A stretch of DNA of 64,000 nucleotides. Source: Molossus alvarezi. Taxonomy: Eukaryota; Chordata; Mammalia; Chiroptera; Molossidae. The stretch spans positions 87,703,501 through 87,767,500 of the forward strand of contig CM073886.1 in assembly GCA_037176705.1 (NCBI GenBank), given 5' to 3'. Below, piece by piece: positions 32,423 through 43,945 of the stretch. The translations under genes were made by a program, and so were the position numbers. The notes below the pieces were generated by a model. That model did no database searches and had not been told where the DNA came from. It was given only the letters and a program-made list of their open reading frames with translations. Each line of letters begins with the position of its first letter. Within the stretch, counting starts at the first letter, position 1.

Positions 32423-32682
32423 GCCCTGGCCGGTTTGGCTCAGCGGTTAGAGCGTCCGCCTGCGGTCCGGAGAGGCCCGGGTTCGGTTCCCGCTAAGGGC
32501 ACGTACCTCGGTTGCAGTTTGTCCCCGGCCCTGGTTGGTTGTGCGGGTGGCAGCCACTCGATGTGTCCCTTTCGCATCGATGTTTCCCTCTCTCTCTCTT
32601 CCTCTCTCTCCCTCCCACTCTGTCTGTACAAAAAATGGAAAAATGTCCTCGGATGAGGATTAAAAAACAAACAAACAAAAAA
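32423..32682 (+). mobile_element. Ves SINE (young-looking)
   Basis: Complete Ves close to the head/box B consensus. Target-site duplication aaaaactttccttgtt at 32407-32422 and 32683-32698, exact. Confidence 0.96.
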
Positions 32683-32835
32683 AAAAACTTTCCTTGTTAA
32701 GGTCCCGGGAAGAGAACATCGCTGTTGGGGGTAAATGAAAGATTGACTTGGCCAGTGTTTAGGAGTGTAAACAGGTCAGCTGGGATAGAGATATGGGTTC
32801 CCATATTTTATCTGGGAACGGTTTATGCATAGAGA

Positions 32836-32995
32836 GGAGGTCCTGAGAGTGGGCAAAGGAGAATGGGCCCGTCGGAGGTCCTGAGAGTGGGCAAGGGGGA
32901 ATGGGCCCGTCGGAGGTCCTGAGAGTGGGCAAGGGGGAATGGGCCCGTCGGAGGTCCTGAGAGTGGGCAAGGGGGAATGGGCCCGTCGGAGGTCC
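32836..32995. repeat. 38-bp minisatellite, four units plus a partial fifth
   Basis: Units start ggaggtcctgagagtgggc at 32836, 32874, 32912 and 32950, with a partial unit from 32988. Units 2-4 look identical; unit 1 differs at a few bases (aaaggag for aaggggg). The minus strand is open in several frames only because the unit lacks stops. Confidence 0.97.
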
Positions 32996-33084
32996 AGGGA
33001 TGCTTGGGCTGGAGTGTCCTAGGACCGACATTCCGGGGCTGTGCTGGGCAGCACAGAGGAGCCAGGCTGGAGCCAGGAAGGCAA

Positions 33085-33345
33085 TTGCTGTTTGTGTGAG
33101 TGTGCAAGTACGTGTAAGAAAATGTATGGATATGTGAGTGTGAGAGAATTTATGTGTGCACGCACTTGAGAATTATGAGTGTGTGAGAATTAAGAGTGTG
33201 TGATAGGGCTGTGGAAAAGCATGCGTGTGTTTGTGAGAATGTAGGAGGGGATGTGTATATAAGAATAGATGAGAGTATGGGAGTGAGTGCGAGAATCCAT
33301 GCGTGTATGTGTGTGAGTAAGGGTGTGTGTGTTTGTCCAGTCAAA
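33085..33345. repeat. GT-rich degenerate tract
   Basis: Irregular mixture of gtgtgag, gagaat and tgtgtg words, alternating purine-pyrimidine in places and immediately downstream of the minisatellite. There is no fixed unit length. Confidence 0.8.
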
Positions 33346-33444
33346 GGAAATCTCATGTTTGAGACCACCAGTGAAGGGCTTCTCTAAACTTTCACGAGAG
33401 GTCCTGGATTTTTCACACTCGGATATGGACTCTGTTGGAGAAAT

Positions 33445-33692
33445 GTTCTCTGGGGTGGCCGCATCGCAGGGCGTTGAGCGCAGGAACTCTGGAATCAGCC
33501 TGCCTGAGGCTTTGTGTGCATAGGGACCTTAACCTCTCGGTCCCTTGGTTCCCTTATCTCAGGAATGTGGACGATAAGAATGGCTCCTGCCTCACACAAG
33601 TGGTTGGGAGGGTTAATTAATGAGGTAACATGTACGGGGCATTTAGCATAGTGCCTGGAACGTAACAGTTGCTAGTAAAAGCTAACCATTAT
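33445..33692 (+). mobile_element. MIR SINE
   Basis: ggaactctggaatcagcctg, accttaacctctcggtccc, cccttatctcaggaatgtgg, gggttaattaatgaggtaac, tagcatagtgcctggaacg all follow MIR in order. Confidence 0.85.
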
Positions 33693-33782
33693 TAAATGTC
33701 AAGTAGAGGAAAATGTCATGTCCATTCAGTCTGTCATTTAAAAAACTACATACTGTTTTGACTAGTTAAAACTTTCACATCA

Positions 33783-34043
33783 GCCCTGGCCAGTTTGGCT
33801 CAGCGGTTAGAGCGTCAGCCTGTGGTCCGGAGAGACCCGGGTTCGGTTCCCGCTAAGGGCACGTACTTCGGTTGCAGTTTGTCCCCGGCCCTGGATGGTC
33901 GTGCGGGTGGCAGCCACTCGATGTGTCCCTTCACGTCGATGTTTCTCTCTCTCTCTCCCTTCCTCTCTCTCCCTCCCACTCTATCTGTACAAAAAATGGA
34001 AAAATATCCTCGGGTGAGGATAAAAAAAAACAAAATAAAAAGA
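33783..34043 (+). mobile_element. Ves SINE (young-looking)
   Basis: Complete Ves. Target-site duplication around aaaactttcacatca / aaaacctttcacatca, one-base difference. Confidence 0.95.
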
Positions 34044-34109
34044 AAACCTTTCACATCAAAGGTCAAAATATACAACAAAGTCGAAGTTTGCATTCATCTC
34101 TGTTCACCA

Positions 34110-34330
34110 TTCCTATAGTTCTCACACTCCTATAAACACGTAAACACTATTATTAGTTTCTTGTGCAAAGGTCTAGAAATATTTTACTTCATGGATTTAG
34201 AAGCAAATACAAATAAATATCCTCCTTTTTATGCAAATGATAGCATACAATATATACTGCGTCTGTACTTTTCCTTTTTAAACTTAAAGATATGGAGATC
34301 TTTCCACATGGGTATAGAATCAGCTTCCTC
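34110..34330 (-). mobile_element. Probable old L1M fragment
   Basis: tttttatgcaaatgatagca, tatactgcgtctgtactttt and gatatggagatctttccaca follow an old L1M 3' region in reverse. It continues after the SINE (34538-34640). Confidence 0.4.
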
Positions 34331-34537
34331 ACCCAGCTGGTGTGGCTCAGTGGATTGAGTATCGTCCCTTGGACTGAGAGGTCCTGGTTTGATTCCTGGT
34401 CAGGGCATATGCCCAGGTTTTGGGCTTGATCCCCAGTTGGGGGTGTGCAGAAGGCAGCCGATCAATGTTTCTCTCTCACATTGATATTTCTATCTCTCTC
34501 TCTCCCTCTCTCTCTAAAAAATCAATAATAATAAAAA
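34331..34537 (+). mobile_element. tRNA-derived SINE (older Ves-like type)
   Basis: Head acccagctggtgtggctcag. Target-site duplication gaat(c/g)agcttcctcac at 34317-34332 and 34538-34553. Confidence 0.93.
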
Positions 34538-34640
34538 GAATGAGCTTCCTCACTTTAAAAAAAAGCTGCATAATTCATTTTTGGGGGATGTATAATAACT
34601 TATTTTCTCATCTGACCTTGATGGCCATATAGATGGTTTG

Positions 34641-35529
34641 CAATCTCTTCCAAACTCTCTGATGTGAGTGTTTAGAGCCCTCTGCTCTAATCTAATCTTC
34701 TAGAAGATTATCCTTGCACTGTGGCAGAGAGGGGAGAGGGATCTTGTACCCTCTCTTTATTCCCTCTGCTTGCTATATAATAAATTGCAATCAGGACATG
34801 TGAGAGGGTTTCATGGGATTTGAGTTTAGTATGATGAACCTTCATTAATTCATATCCATGTGAAGCTGTTCCTCCCATGGACGAAACCTTAGCCGATTGG
34901 TAATAACTTACACATTTGCTGAGAACAAGGAAAAGGCCCCTGAGCACTGACTAATGCGGACCATCGGGAATCAGGCCCTTTCCTTCCTAACAGAGTGTTG
35001 ACTTGCCAGTAGAGGGCTCTCTTCTTTTGGGAAAAATGAAACGGTCTCTGGGAAAGGTTTTAACCGTAACACCCAGACATGGAGCGCGGTGCTGCTCTTC
35101 CCTGTAGTTGCCCTAAGTCGCACAGGTAGTCACCACTACTTAGGACCTACACGTTCCTGGCGTGTCACTCCCCTGAATATTTGAGGATTAACTGAGTACT
35201 AATGTCAGTTTTTTGGGTGTGTTTATGGGGCTTCTGTGTGGAGGAAGCATGTTCAGCAGGGGTTTTAGGGCAAGGCCTGTGCTCTCACCCAGATGATAGC
35301 TTTTCCCTTCTCTAGGCTGGGAGCATCCTGGCCTTGTTCTGTTTTTGAATATTTAGAAAGCACACATGCCTATACCAGGATCCCTAGAATATGCTTGTGA
35401 GACCTGTTAACAGGGCCCTTAACCCCAGTTGATAAAACCCTGTTTGTATAACCCTGGCGGCTGCTGTTTGAGGTGAATGCTGTCACCGGGTCAGGTGGAA
35501 ATCCACCTCAGCACTTTGAGAGGAGAGGA
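34641..35529. other. Unique sequence
   Basis: Contains at about 35108-35170 a copy of a ~65-bp segment that recurs at about 35667-35735. No exon recognised. Confidence 0.4.
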
Positions 35530-35760
35530 AAGGAGCCGGCATTCACTCAGCATCTCCTGGGGTAGGTCTGGTGCGGTTCGGCCACCAGCCCCTGTTTCTC
35601 TCCATTTGCCGCCCACCCCCTTCCAAAGCAGTTCAGGAAAGCAGGGCTCAAGAAAGTGAAGTGTTTTGCCTGAAGTCACAGGTAGTCAGCACTACTTAGG
35701 AGCTACAAGTTCCGGGCTGGAGTTTCACTGCTGGCCAATGTGACCACAGAGTCCACACTT
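35530..35760 (-). mobile_element. MIR fragment
   Basis: Reversed MIR: gccggcattcactcagcatc, then gaaagcagggctcaagaaag, tgcctgaagtcacaggtag, gggctggagtttcactgctg. Confidence 0.65.
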
Positions 35761-36645
35761 TGTTTTCCAGGACAACTTCTCCCCGCAGGGCATGAGCAGC
35801 TTAACTGTGACCTGAGAAGGTCGAGGTCACCGTCTCAGCCCCAGTGAGGACATTTCCCTCCACTTCGCACCTCTGGCTCAGTCTGAGGACCAACTCGAAG
35901 CATTTTTCTTTTTCAGATAAAGATAGAGTAATGTCCATGAACTTCTATTTTCCTGTCTTCAGAGAAGGCCTATACTGAACATGCTTCGAGAAAATAAAAG
36001 GCACAAGGGGTTTGAGAAAGTGAGTATAAAACTTGCTTCCCGCACAGTGGCCTCTCTGAGCCGTGTCTTCCATCGCAGGTGAGCTCGAGGTGCCTGTGCA
36101 CCGGGCTGTCCCTCCCTGTCCTCAAGCCAGAGGGTTTCCAGCTAGAAGGAACAGAAACACTTCAGGCTGGTGGGCTTTTCCTAGGCCAGAGCTGGCCTCG
36201 GTCTTATTTTGGTTTAAGAAAGGACAGAATGAAGAGAAAGGGTGAAGCGGGGTATTTAGATGCCAAATGTGCCCTACAGGTGCTTTGCATGGAGTCCATG
36301 TAATTTTGCACAAATAGAGAGCACTCTAATGGGAGCTGATTAGGGATAGGCAATGTAGGTAACATTTTGCCCTTTTGAAAATGCAATAATACTCCATACG
36401 CTGCTTTTAAACTTAGTCTTGTTGGACCACCTGGCAGGATTTTGAGAAACTGTTTTTTGCATTAACTATTACCATTCTCAATGTTTCACACCTGTCAAGT
36501 ATGTGCCAACAATGTTTATTTCTTCAAATCTCTCTAGAGTTGCAATAAAATTATATGGACATTTATAATCGAAAAGGAATTATTCAAAGAATGGATGTTA
36601 AAAAGGAGTTACTGCTGACTCATTCCCCAAACTTTAAGAATCTAC
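35761..36645. other. Unique sequence
   Basis: Somewhat GC-richer around 36060-36200. No exon, promoter island or RNA gene recognised. Confidence 0.4.
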
Positions 36646-36834
36646 ACTGGCGGTTCTCAAACTTGAGCGTCCATCAGAATCATGTGGAGGGCTTGTTGAA
36701 ACAAATTGCTGGGTCCTGCTCCCAGAGTTTCTGATTCCTAAAGTCTGGAGTGGGTCCCAAATTTTGCAATTTTTAACAAATTCCCTGGGGGATGCTGATG
36801 CTGCGGGTCCACGGACCACACTGAGAATTACTGG
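36646..36834 (+). mobile_element. MER5A (non-autonomous hAT DNA transposon)
   Basis: Near full-length copy: cactggcggttctcaaactt at the left, ggagggcttgttgaaacaaa, ccagagtttctgattcc, gatgctgatgctgcgggtcc, and ccacactgagaattactgg at the right terminal inverted repeat. Confidence 0.93.
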
Positions 36835-36904
36835 CTCAGCACTGGAAAAGCTCAGGATAGAAATATTGTTGCTTCTTCCTTACCCCTCCCTCCCATACCT
36901 GGTA

Positions 36905-37155
36905 GGAGAAGGTAGTGATTATGAAGACAAACTTTGGATTTAGAGAATGGGGTTTGGATCCTTCCTCTAGTGCTTTCAACTCTGTGATCTTGGCTAATTT
37001 ATTTAACTTCTTAGCACTTCAGTTTTCTCATTTGAAAAATGGGGATAATAGCTTCTAGTTCATAGGGTTGTTATGTGGAGTGAGACAATGTATATAATTG
37101 GATTAGAACATGCAGTATGGACAAATACCATATATACACTAAATGGTAGCTCTTC
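36905..37155 (+). mobile_element. MIR SINE
   Basis: gtagtgattatgaagacaaa, ggggtttggatccttcctct, ttatttaacttcttagcac, ttttctcatttgaaaaatgg, catagggttgttatgtggag in MIR order. Confidence 0.88.
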
Positions 37156-38349
37156 TTTCTGAGAGTTCTTGCATAGCTCTGAAGTGGTTTACTTATCAGG
37201 GTTACCAACAATAGAGCAAAATAAAAACAAATACAAAGCATGATATCTTTAAATATTTGGGAAGGCAGTATTTTTTTTTAAAGAAGCACTGAAATCACCA
37301 TTAATGAAGCACAGCTCTGGCATTACTATTGTTATTACCTGAGGTCAAAGGAAAGCCCGAGGCCTGTGAGCTCGTCAGTGCTGAGAAGGTGGGGAGAAAG
37401 TTAGAAAAAAGATTAATTGGGTTGGCAGCTTTTAAAAAATGAAACGCAAAACCTTCCCAGCTGTAGGAATAGGCAAGGCTGTTTTAAATTTTTAAATTTG
37501 ATCTTGACATTCCCACCCCTTGCAAAATTGCCTCTCTTCCTAGCCTGTCAGGGTAATGGAAATTCCCACTCTTTCGGTTTAAGGCTGCGTGTCTCTGGAA
37601 TGCAAATTGTATTTTCTAGGCATAATAGCACAGTAATCCAATAATACTCAAGAACTCTCTCAGATTAGATTAGACTAGATTAGCTAGGTGTTACTTTAGA
37701 AAAATCCAGTGTTTTGCCCTGAGGGAATAGGACACAGAAGGCGCTGAATGTGAGGAAAGATCTGGAGTCTGGGGCAAAGTGGGGACTTCGGGCAACCAAG
37801 GCACTGGGGGGCAGAAGTGAACTGCCGGTGACCTATTTAGTCGGCCGCTCATTCTGCCAGGGTGACTTCCAGCCAGGCCTTCCAGTTAGTTCTCTGTCAC
37901 CTTCAGGTCCTACAAAGTTTATTCTAAGGTTGTGTTCTGAAAATTGCTTTTTTGTGGTGAAACTCAGGGGGAAGGTTTTGGCTGCGGAATTCTCGGCAGC
38001 CTCAGTGGTACCACCTCCTCTCCAGGGCCCTCTCCTCATTTCTCACTTGGAGAGCCACCCACCCTGAAAAAAGGAAAACACTGTTCCAGTTGTTTGAGTT
38101 AAGTCCAGCCAAGCAGTGACTGCTTTGGGGCGTTTAGGCAGAGATAACCCCAAGTCTTTTCTCCTTCCCTACTTCTGACAATGACTAAGTCACCTGGAGC
38201 AAATGTTACATAAGTCCTGTCCTAATATCACGAGCAATCCTGAGACTATTCAAGGATAAGACTCACTGAAGAGCGAGTTATGACTTCCTTTCTTTTTGAT
38301 AGCTTGTGCTGACCTGGAATCTGAAAGCAGATTCCACTGAAAGTTTTCA
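37156..38349. other. Unique sequence
   Basis: Includes a small run of TTAGAT/GATTAG words at 37662-37685. No exon called; open frames at 37750-38067 have no motif. Confidence 0.4.
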
Positions 38350-38620
38350 GTGATTTTTTTAAAAATTAAAAAAAAAAAAAAAAGAGTTACAGTTGCCATT
38401 CAACATTGCATTAGTTTCAGGTGTACAGCACGGAGGTTAGACATTATGTAACTTACAGTGATTTCCCCCAATAAGCCTTGCACCGCCCTGACACTGTACA
38501 CAGTTATTACACTATTATCGACTATATTCCTAAGCTGTACTTTACATCCTGTGACTACTTTGTTACTGATGATTTGTACCTAGTGACATTTTCCTGGCTA
38601 CCAGAGATGGCATTAGAGCA
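38350..38620 (-). mobile_element. L1MA-like 3' UTR fragment
   Basis: Reverse-orientation tail (A/T run 38350-38382), then gttacagttgccattcaaca, ttagtttcaggtgtacagca, acagttattacactattatc. Homologous to 58690-58870. Confidence 0.85.
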
Positions 38621-40033
38621 CAAGGCCTGCTTCCCACTTGGACAGGCTTGCCTCACTTCCTGACTGAAGCACCGTGCACCACACATCGATTGTAAAGCCA
38701 CGAGGCCAGCAGCTTCATTTCATAGCCCTTTCGGGTCATTTGCTGCAGGCTGGGGTCCTCTGTCCTTCCCCAGCTGGCAACCTTCCACTTCAGATCTAAA
38801 GTAAACAAACGTCCACTCGCAATGCCCTGTGGCTGGACAGTGCTGCCAGCTGGGGTGATGGGACTGAAGGGCAGGGGCAGGGCCAAGTTCAGGTCTAGCT
38901 GGTCTGGTGTTAGACTTCAGCCCTGCTGTGTCTTCACTTGGCAAATGAGAATGGAATGGAAGGGAGGTCATCTCTGTGGCCAGTGTCCTCAGCCCACATT
39001 GGGTTTGTGTTTGGAAGGTGATTTAGTTCTGTGGCCTGTGGAGGGGGCCTGGTGGAGAGGGCGATGGGGAGGAGGACATCCAGTGACTATTTGGGAGGCT
39101 AAGCAGCGTGGCATGGCGCCAGCAGGTTGTGTGCATATTATGAGAATACATTGCTATAAAGTATGGGCATTCAAAATCGATAATAGTGTAAGACGGTTAG
39201 AGAAATGGAAGACATTTGAAATGAGTCATTTAGTGGCTCCTGGTACTATTGTATTTATATCCAAGAGTCCTGTGGGCACTTCCTGGGAGTAACTTCTCCA
39301 AACCCAGATCTGTGTAAAGAAGCCCATGTTAGCTCTGGGAGCACACTGATTAGTAGAGCTAGAGTTGGGGGTTAGATCGGGCAGCCAACAAGGTTCTTGT
39401 TAACTCTACGATTCTCTGAATTATTCCAGACTTGTAAAGTGAAACTTCCTAAACACCTTTGCAGGTAATTCTACAAATGACACTGCTCACCATCGCAACA
39501 CCTCTTCTTCGGGAACGGCTCTCTCTGGGGCTTGGAGACACTTCAGAAATGAATGTATATGGGTTACCTGTGGCAAATCTTTTCGAGAAGCTGTAGGCAA
39601 TTTGGTTGAAGTCTTCCTGTACTAGCACTGGATAGGACCCTTCCGTGCTGATAAGGGTCAGGCAGAATGTTAGTGCCCTGATTAGTTCTCCCTCCAGGAG
39701 GACTTTTCTATACTTAAAGCAGAATGGTTCCTAGTTTGTAAGGAGAAACACGTTCTACAAGTCTTACAGAAGGAAAGGGGCACTGACATGGCTTTCTAGC
39801 TGCTTCTTAGGATAAAAAGTCTTGCTTATGACAGAGGTTGAATTTGTGAGGATTGGGGAAAGTAGGTTTTCAGTAGGAATGTTTTATTACATGCAAAAAA
39901 GGGGGCCACTCCAAATCCAAAAGCTATTCTTGCAGAGACCATCTATCGCAACATCACAACTTCAAAACTTCAAATGCATTAAGGATAACAATAGCCGCTC
40001 AGACTCTCTCTGTCTGTTATTATTATAAGTATT
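38621..40033. other. Unique sequence (about 1.4 kb)
   Basis: A 156-codon open frame on the plus strand at 38822-39292 has no recognisable domain, no acceptor/donor framing and no repeat homology. I do not call a gene. Confidence 0.4.
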
Positions 40034-40660
40034 TGTCAAGGTAAGAAATGCCCAAACCTGTAAGAATTTTAATGAGTTTATTTGAGCCAAACTGATGACA
40101 ACTGTCCAGAAGCAAAATCTCAACGGATTGAGAAATGCTCCTGAAAAGGACAGTTTTGCACCTTATTTTATGCATTACAATCAAAAGAGGAGGCAGAAGT
40201 AGGTTACATGAAGTCCACTGGTGACAGATTATGGAAGCAGAAAGAAAGCAAAGCAGGGAAACCTCTGGAATTGAATAGAAAGTAAATGACAGATGCATAT
40301 TTCTTCTACATAGGTGGGTACAGGAGAGTCAACAGGCAACAATGAACACAATAACAATAACAATGAGGGGATTTGTGGTCTCTGCTCTGGCGACTGTGCT
40401 TTGAGGGGGTCCCACAAAAGGAAATTCCTTTGTTATTGCAAAGGCATGTTCATCAGGTACGCTATCCTAGATGCAAAGACAACAGACAGGCTCAGTTAAG
40501 GGGAAGACTGACCTTTGTTAGGAAGAAACACTGCCCTAGGACATGACTACTCACCATGAACTGCTTTTAGTTACAAAGTTTTAATTTCAGATCATCCTAT
40601 GTGGTTACTTTAGGTCTCTGAGTTTGCAAGGCCACCACACAGGCCTTCCCTGAACTTCGC
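40034..40660 (-). mobile_element. Probable solo LTR of an old endogenous retrovirus-like element
   Basis: About 627 bp bounded by TG and CA on either reading. On the minus strand it starts TGCGAAGTTCAGGG and ends ACCTTGACA, with an AATAAA polyadenylation signal (40078-40083 region) about 45 nt before the end, as in an LTR R/U5. Putative short duplicates gtatt / gattt do not match well. I cannot name the family, and no internal retroviral sequence lies beside it. Confidence 0.5.
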
Positions 40661-40689
40661 AGATTTAGTATGTGGCCCCTTTTTGTCCA

Positions 40690-40830
40690 CATATTGAATC
40701 CTCAGAGAATCACTTTGAGGTGAATTTTATTAACTCTATTTTACAGATGAAGCTCAAAGAAGTACTTTGTCCAATGTGTGGCAGCAGAGAAGTAATGGAG
40801 TGTTTCCTCCACTCCCCCAGCCCCCCTTGA
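40690..40830 (-). mobile_element. MIR fragment
   Basis: ttaactctattttacagatg followed by aagctcaaagaagtactttg and gtggcagcagagaagtaatg, the reversed MIR core. Confidence 0.7.
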
Positions 40831-41185
40831 TGTTCCTTTGGCTCCAACCATTCTGATTCCTCCCACTGTCTCTGGCTCTCACCAGCATGAATCTCCCGTA
40901 GGCAAACTTCTTGCTGGCTGTCACGATCCCAGACTTCTGTGTTTTCAGACATTGTACTTTCTTCGTTGCTCCTACAAAGAAAAACAACTTGTCCCCAACT
41001 GCTTTGTAATCTTTCCTCCCTGGGACTTGGTTTCCCCATCTGTAAAAGGGGATAATTGCCAGGAGTCATCTCACTTGTTACCCTATCTCTCCCACTTCAG
41101 CGAGAGGTGACTCCTCCCCAGGTCCTGTGAGCCCAGCCTCTGATACACCTCTAGGGCAGGAAGGACACAGGGAGCCCAAGGTTTT
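40831..41185. other. Unique sequence
   Basis: ctttcctccctgggacttgg...ccccatctgtaaaagggg near 41010-41050 looks like another forward MIR core fragment (ttccccatctgtaaaagggg). Otherwise nothing recognised. Confidence 0.4.
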
Positions 41186-41199
41186 TGTTCCTTATTCTT

Positions 41200-41278
41200 T
41201 TAAAAAAAATCTTTATTGTTGAATGTATTATAGATATTCCCCCTTTTCTCCCCCATTGATCCCCTCCTCCCTGTTCTC
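41200..41278 (-). mobile_element. Very short HAL1 3' end insertion
   Basis: About 79 bp, with the aatctttattgttgaatgta wording specific to the HAL1 3' ends at 379 and 14553. Target-site duplication tgttc(c/t)ttattctt at 41186-41199 and 41279-41292. Confidence 0.88.
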
Positions 41279-41369
41279 TGTTCTTTATTCTTAAACTCTT
41301 TTCATAACGTCTTATTATTGCTGTCCCAAACTTATTGCTAGCATTCCTGGCCAGAGCCATCAAAATTCT

Positions 41370-41565
41370 GTTGCTAATCTCTCTCCTAGTCCCTGAATCT
41401 CATATTATCCAGTTAGTAGCATGGACCTTGGCCAAATAAAGTCACTTTTCTGGGCCTCAGTTTTCTCATCCGTAGAAAATGCATTGATAATATGTATCTT
41501 GTGATGATTGCATCAGTTAATATCTTATAAGAAAACACCTAGCAAGTAGCAGCTACTTGGTTCAT
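41370..41565 (+). mobile_element. MIR SINE
   Basis: gaccttggccaaataaagtc, ctgggcctcagttttctcat, gtagaaaatgcattgataat, tgcatcagttaatatcttat follow MIR. Confidence 0.8.
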
Positions 41566-41612
41566 TTTAGTTTTAATTTCTTTTGATTTTGGCCTTAGAA
41601 GCAGTAATCTTT

Positions 41613-41859
41613 GCCCTGGCCGGTTTGGCTCAGCGGTTAGAGCGTCGGCCTGTGGTCCAGAGAGACCTGGGTTTGGTTCCCTCTAAGGGCACGTACCTCG
41701 GTTGCAGTTTGTCCCTGGCCCTGGTTGGGTCATGTGTGCAGGAGGCAGCCATTCTATGTGTCCCTTTCACATCCATGTTTCTCTCTCTCTCTCTCTCTCT
41801 CCCTCCCACTCTATCTGAACAAAAAATGAAAAAATGTCCTCGGGTGAGGATTTAAAAAA
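41613..41859 (+). mobile_element. Ves SINE (young-looking)
   Basis: Complete Ves. Target-site duplication agaagcagtaatcttt at 41597-41612 and 41860-41875, exact. Confidence 0.95.
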
Positions 41860-42119
41860 AGAAGCAGTAATCTTTTACACAGCAGATATCAGTAATCTTT
41901 TAAAGCTAGTCTGCCCAGGTACCTGAGTGCCTCCACATTTCTGCTTCCATGTGTCATGTGTATCCTCACTCTACGTGGCCTCTCAATGCTTTTGAGGCCA
42001 CTGGTTTGGGGGGCCTGCCTCCTCTTTCTGCTACACCCTTTCTTGCTTCCCTGTGTCTTCTAGGCTCACCTCCATGCCATTACTGCTGTGTGCCACCTGC
42101 TGCCATAGCTGGGGGGGTG

Positions 42120-42258
42120 GGGGAGGACTGAATATAATACCTGCTTTACATCCTCAGGGATTATTGTAAGGACCAATGGGGATGATTTATGCAAATAAAG
42201 TGCTTTGCAAAGTAAGATGGGGTGCATTCACATGCATTATGATGATGATTGTTATCAC
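42120..42258 (+). mobile_element. MIR 3' part
   Basis: ataatacctgctttacatcc, ttattgtaaggaccaatggg, ataaagtgctttgcaaagta. Confidence 0.65.
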
Positions 42259-43727
42259 TCCTGCACTATCTTCAGATGACTAAAAATATCCACCCAACCT
42301 GGACCTTCTCAGCATAGTCTTATCTCTCTTGGACTTCCCTGTACTGGCTAAGCAGTCTGACAATTTAAGCAATGGAAGACTTGTGGTAGACAGCAGTGTT
42401 GGGGGTGGAGAATGCTTGAGTAATGAATTACCTTCTTTAGGGTCCCAGTGGGAAATCGGGTACCCTGGAAAGCGTTAATTTACCTCACTTGAGTGAATAC
42501 TTTAGACCCAGCAAGCATTTCATTTGCCCAGGCAGCCCATTGTGATGATGACATTAAATAATCATTATCATTACATGGCAATCCTGTCAACTTGGGGATT
42601 TGGAAAGTGTTTCTCAAGTCGCATACATATAAGCAACCGAGTTGGGCAGAACGTTCATCTAGAAGAAAGTATTTGTGAAGACATTTGTTTGTGATTGTCA
42701 GCATTTGGCAGAGGCAGGAAACGAAAGAATGAAATGACCCACAGCTTTGGATTCCTTCCAGTGTTTTTTTCCAATCCCAAATCTTCAAGACTAGGGAGGG
42801 ATGCCTTCCTGTCATGGACCTCGAGCTCTAAGGAGGGGAGTAGGAGCCTGCAGCTCCCGCACCCCCTTGTCTAGGAAGTCATTTCAAAGGGAGTTGCCTG
42901 CAGGGAAAAGCAATAGCCCATTGGCCAATATTTATTTATAGTTTTATACCCTGTAAACTTGTCTTCTTTTAAAAAATTAAGAGCAAAAAGTATTTTGGTT
43001 CTTGTTTATTTGCACCACCTCCAGGCACTCGTATCTGTTTTCTTTATTTCTGGGCTGGTTGCTCAACATTTTTGGTCTTGATGGAACTGGTTTCATTCCT
43101 CAGCCCTTCCTTATTATTAATGTTCTTATTATTGGTTAGTTCTTCTATGTTTGCAGTGTCCTTCACAATCTTTTTTTATTAGCTGTTCTTTATAACAACA
43201 CAGTAAGGTGGATCAGCTTTACTGAATATTTATCCAACAAATTGTCCAACATTTTCTTTTGTTGGCTTTTTTTAGGATTTATTACCACCAGTTTTTTTTT
43301 TTCTTTCTTTCTTTCTCAGAGTCGCCCTTCTGCAAGAAACTTATTTCACACTTGTTCTTGTGGGGCTACATGAGCCAGGGGCCTGTGTCATCTGCTTTCA
43401 ATTTGTGTCTGGTTTCTTCCTCCCCTGTGGCTCCCTCGCCCTCCTCAGAATTACCATCGCCTCCCCTGTTCATGCAGGTGGCGCTCCGTGATCTAGGGCA
43501 GGTCTGGGGAGAGGCTTCTTTTTTTCCGCTTTCTTCACATTAAGGCACATTTTAGGTGGCCACTGGCTATCAGTTCTTCAGCACATGGTTTATTACCAAA
43601 TAATCAGTCACTACTAATATTTTGTTGTCATTGCTGTGGTCGTGTATATATTTGCTCTATGGTGAACCACTGGACTGTCAAGCTGTGAAGAGTGATGTTT
43701 CAGGGATGGCTGGAGATTTGTAGGTTT
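42259..43727. other. Unique sequence
   Basis: About 1.5 kb with no recognised repeat apart from a short TTTC run at 43302-43317. No exon called. Confidence 0.4.
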
Positions 43728-43945
43728 CAAAAAAAATAATCTCAGAGGAGAAGGTTGAGGGAGGGAGGGGGGGAGAGAGAGGGGGAGAGAGAGAGAGAGA
43801 GAGAGTCATCAGTTGCCTCCCACACACCATCCCAACTAGGGATGGAACCTGAAACCTGGGTATTGTGCTCTGACCAGGGATTGAACCTACCACTTTTTGG
43901 TGTATGGGACGATGCTCCAACCAACTGAGCCACACCAGCCAGGGC
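43728..43945 (-). mobile_element. tRNA-derived SINE (older type)
   Basis: Head GCCCTGGCTGGTGTGGCTCA on the minus strand, with AGTTGGTTGGAGC typical of the older subtype. GA-rich tract at 43756-43806. Confidence 0.9.

Noticed and set aside
32836..32995. CRISPR-like regular repeats
   Set aside because: The units are directly adjacent with no spacers, and the context is mammalian.
32759..33107. Three overlapping minus-strand frames with repeated GPPTGPF/AHSQDL-like motifs
   Set aside because: The 38-bp unit is not a multiple of three and lacks stops, so every frame stays open by chance. It is a minisatellite, not a repeat protein.
38822..39292. 156-codon plus-strand open frame in unique DNA
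   Set aside because: No domain, splice context or plausible start context. Codon content looks random (Trp- and Gly-rich from G-rich DNA). The length is possible by chance in GC-richer sequence.
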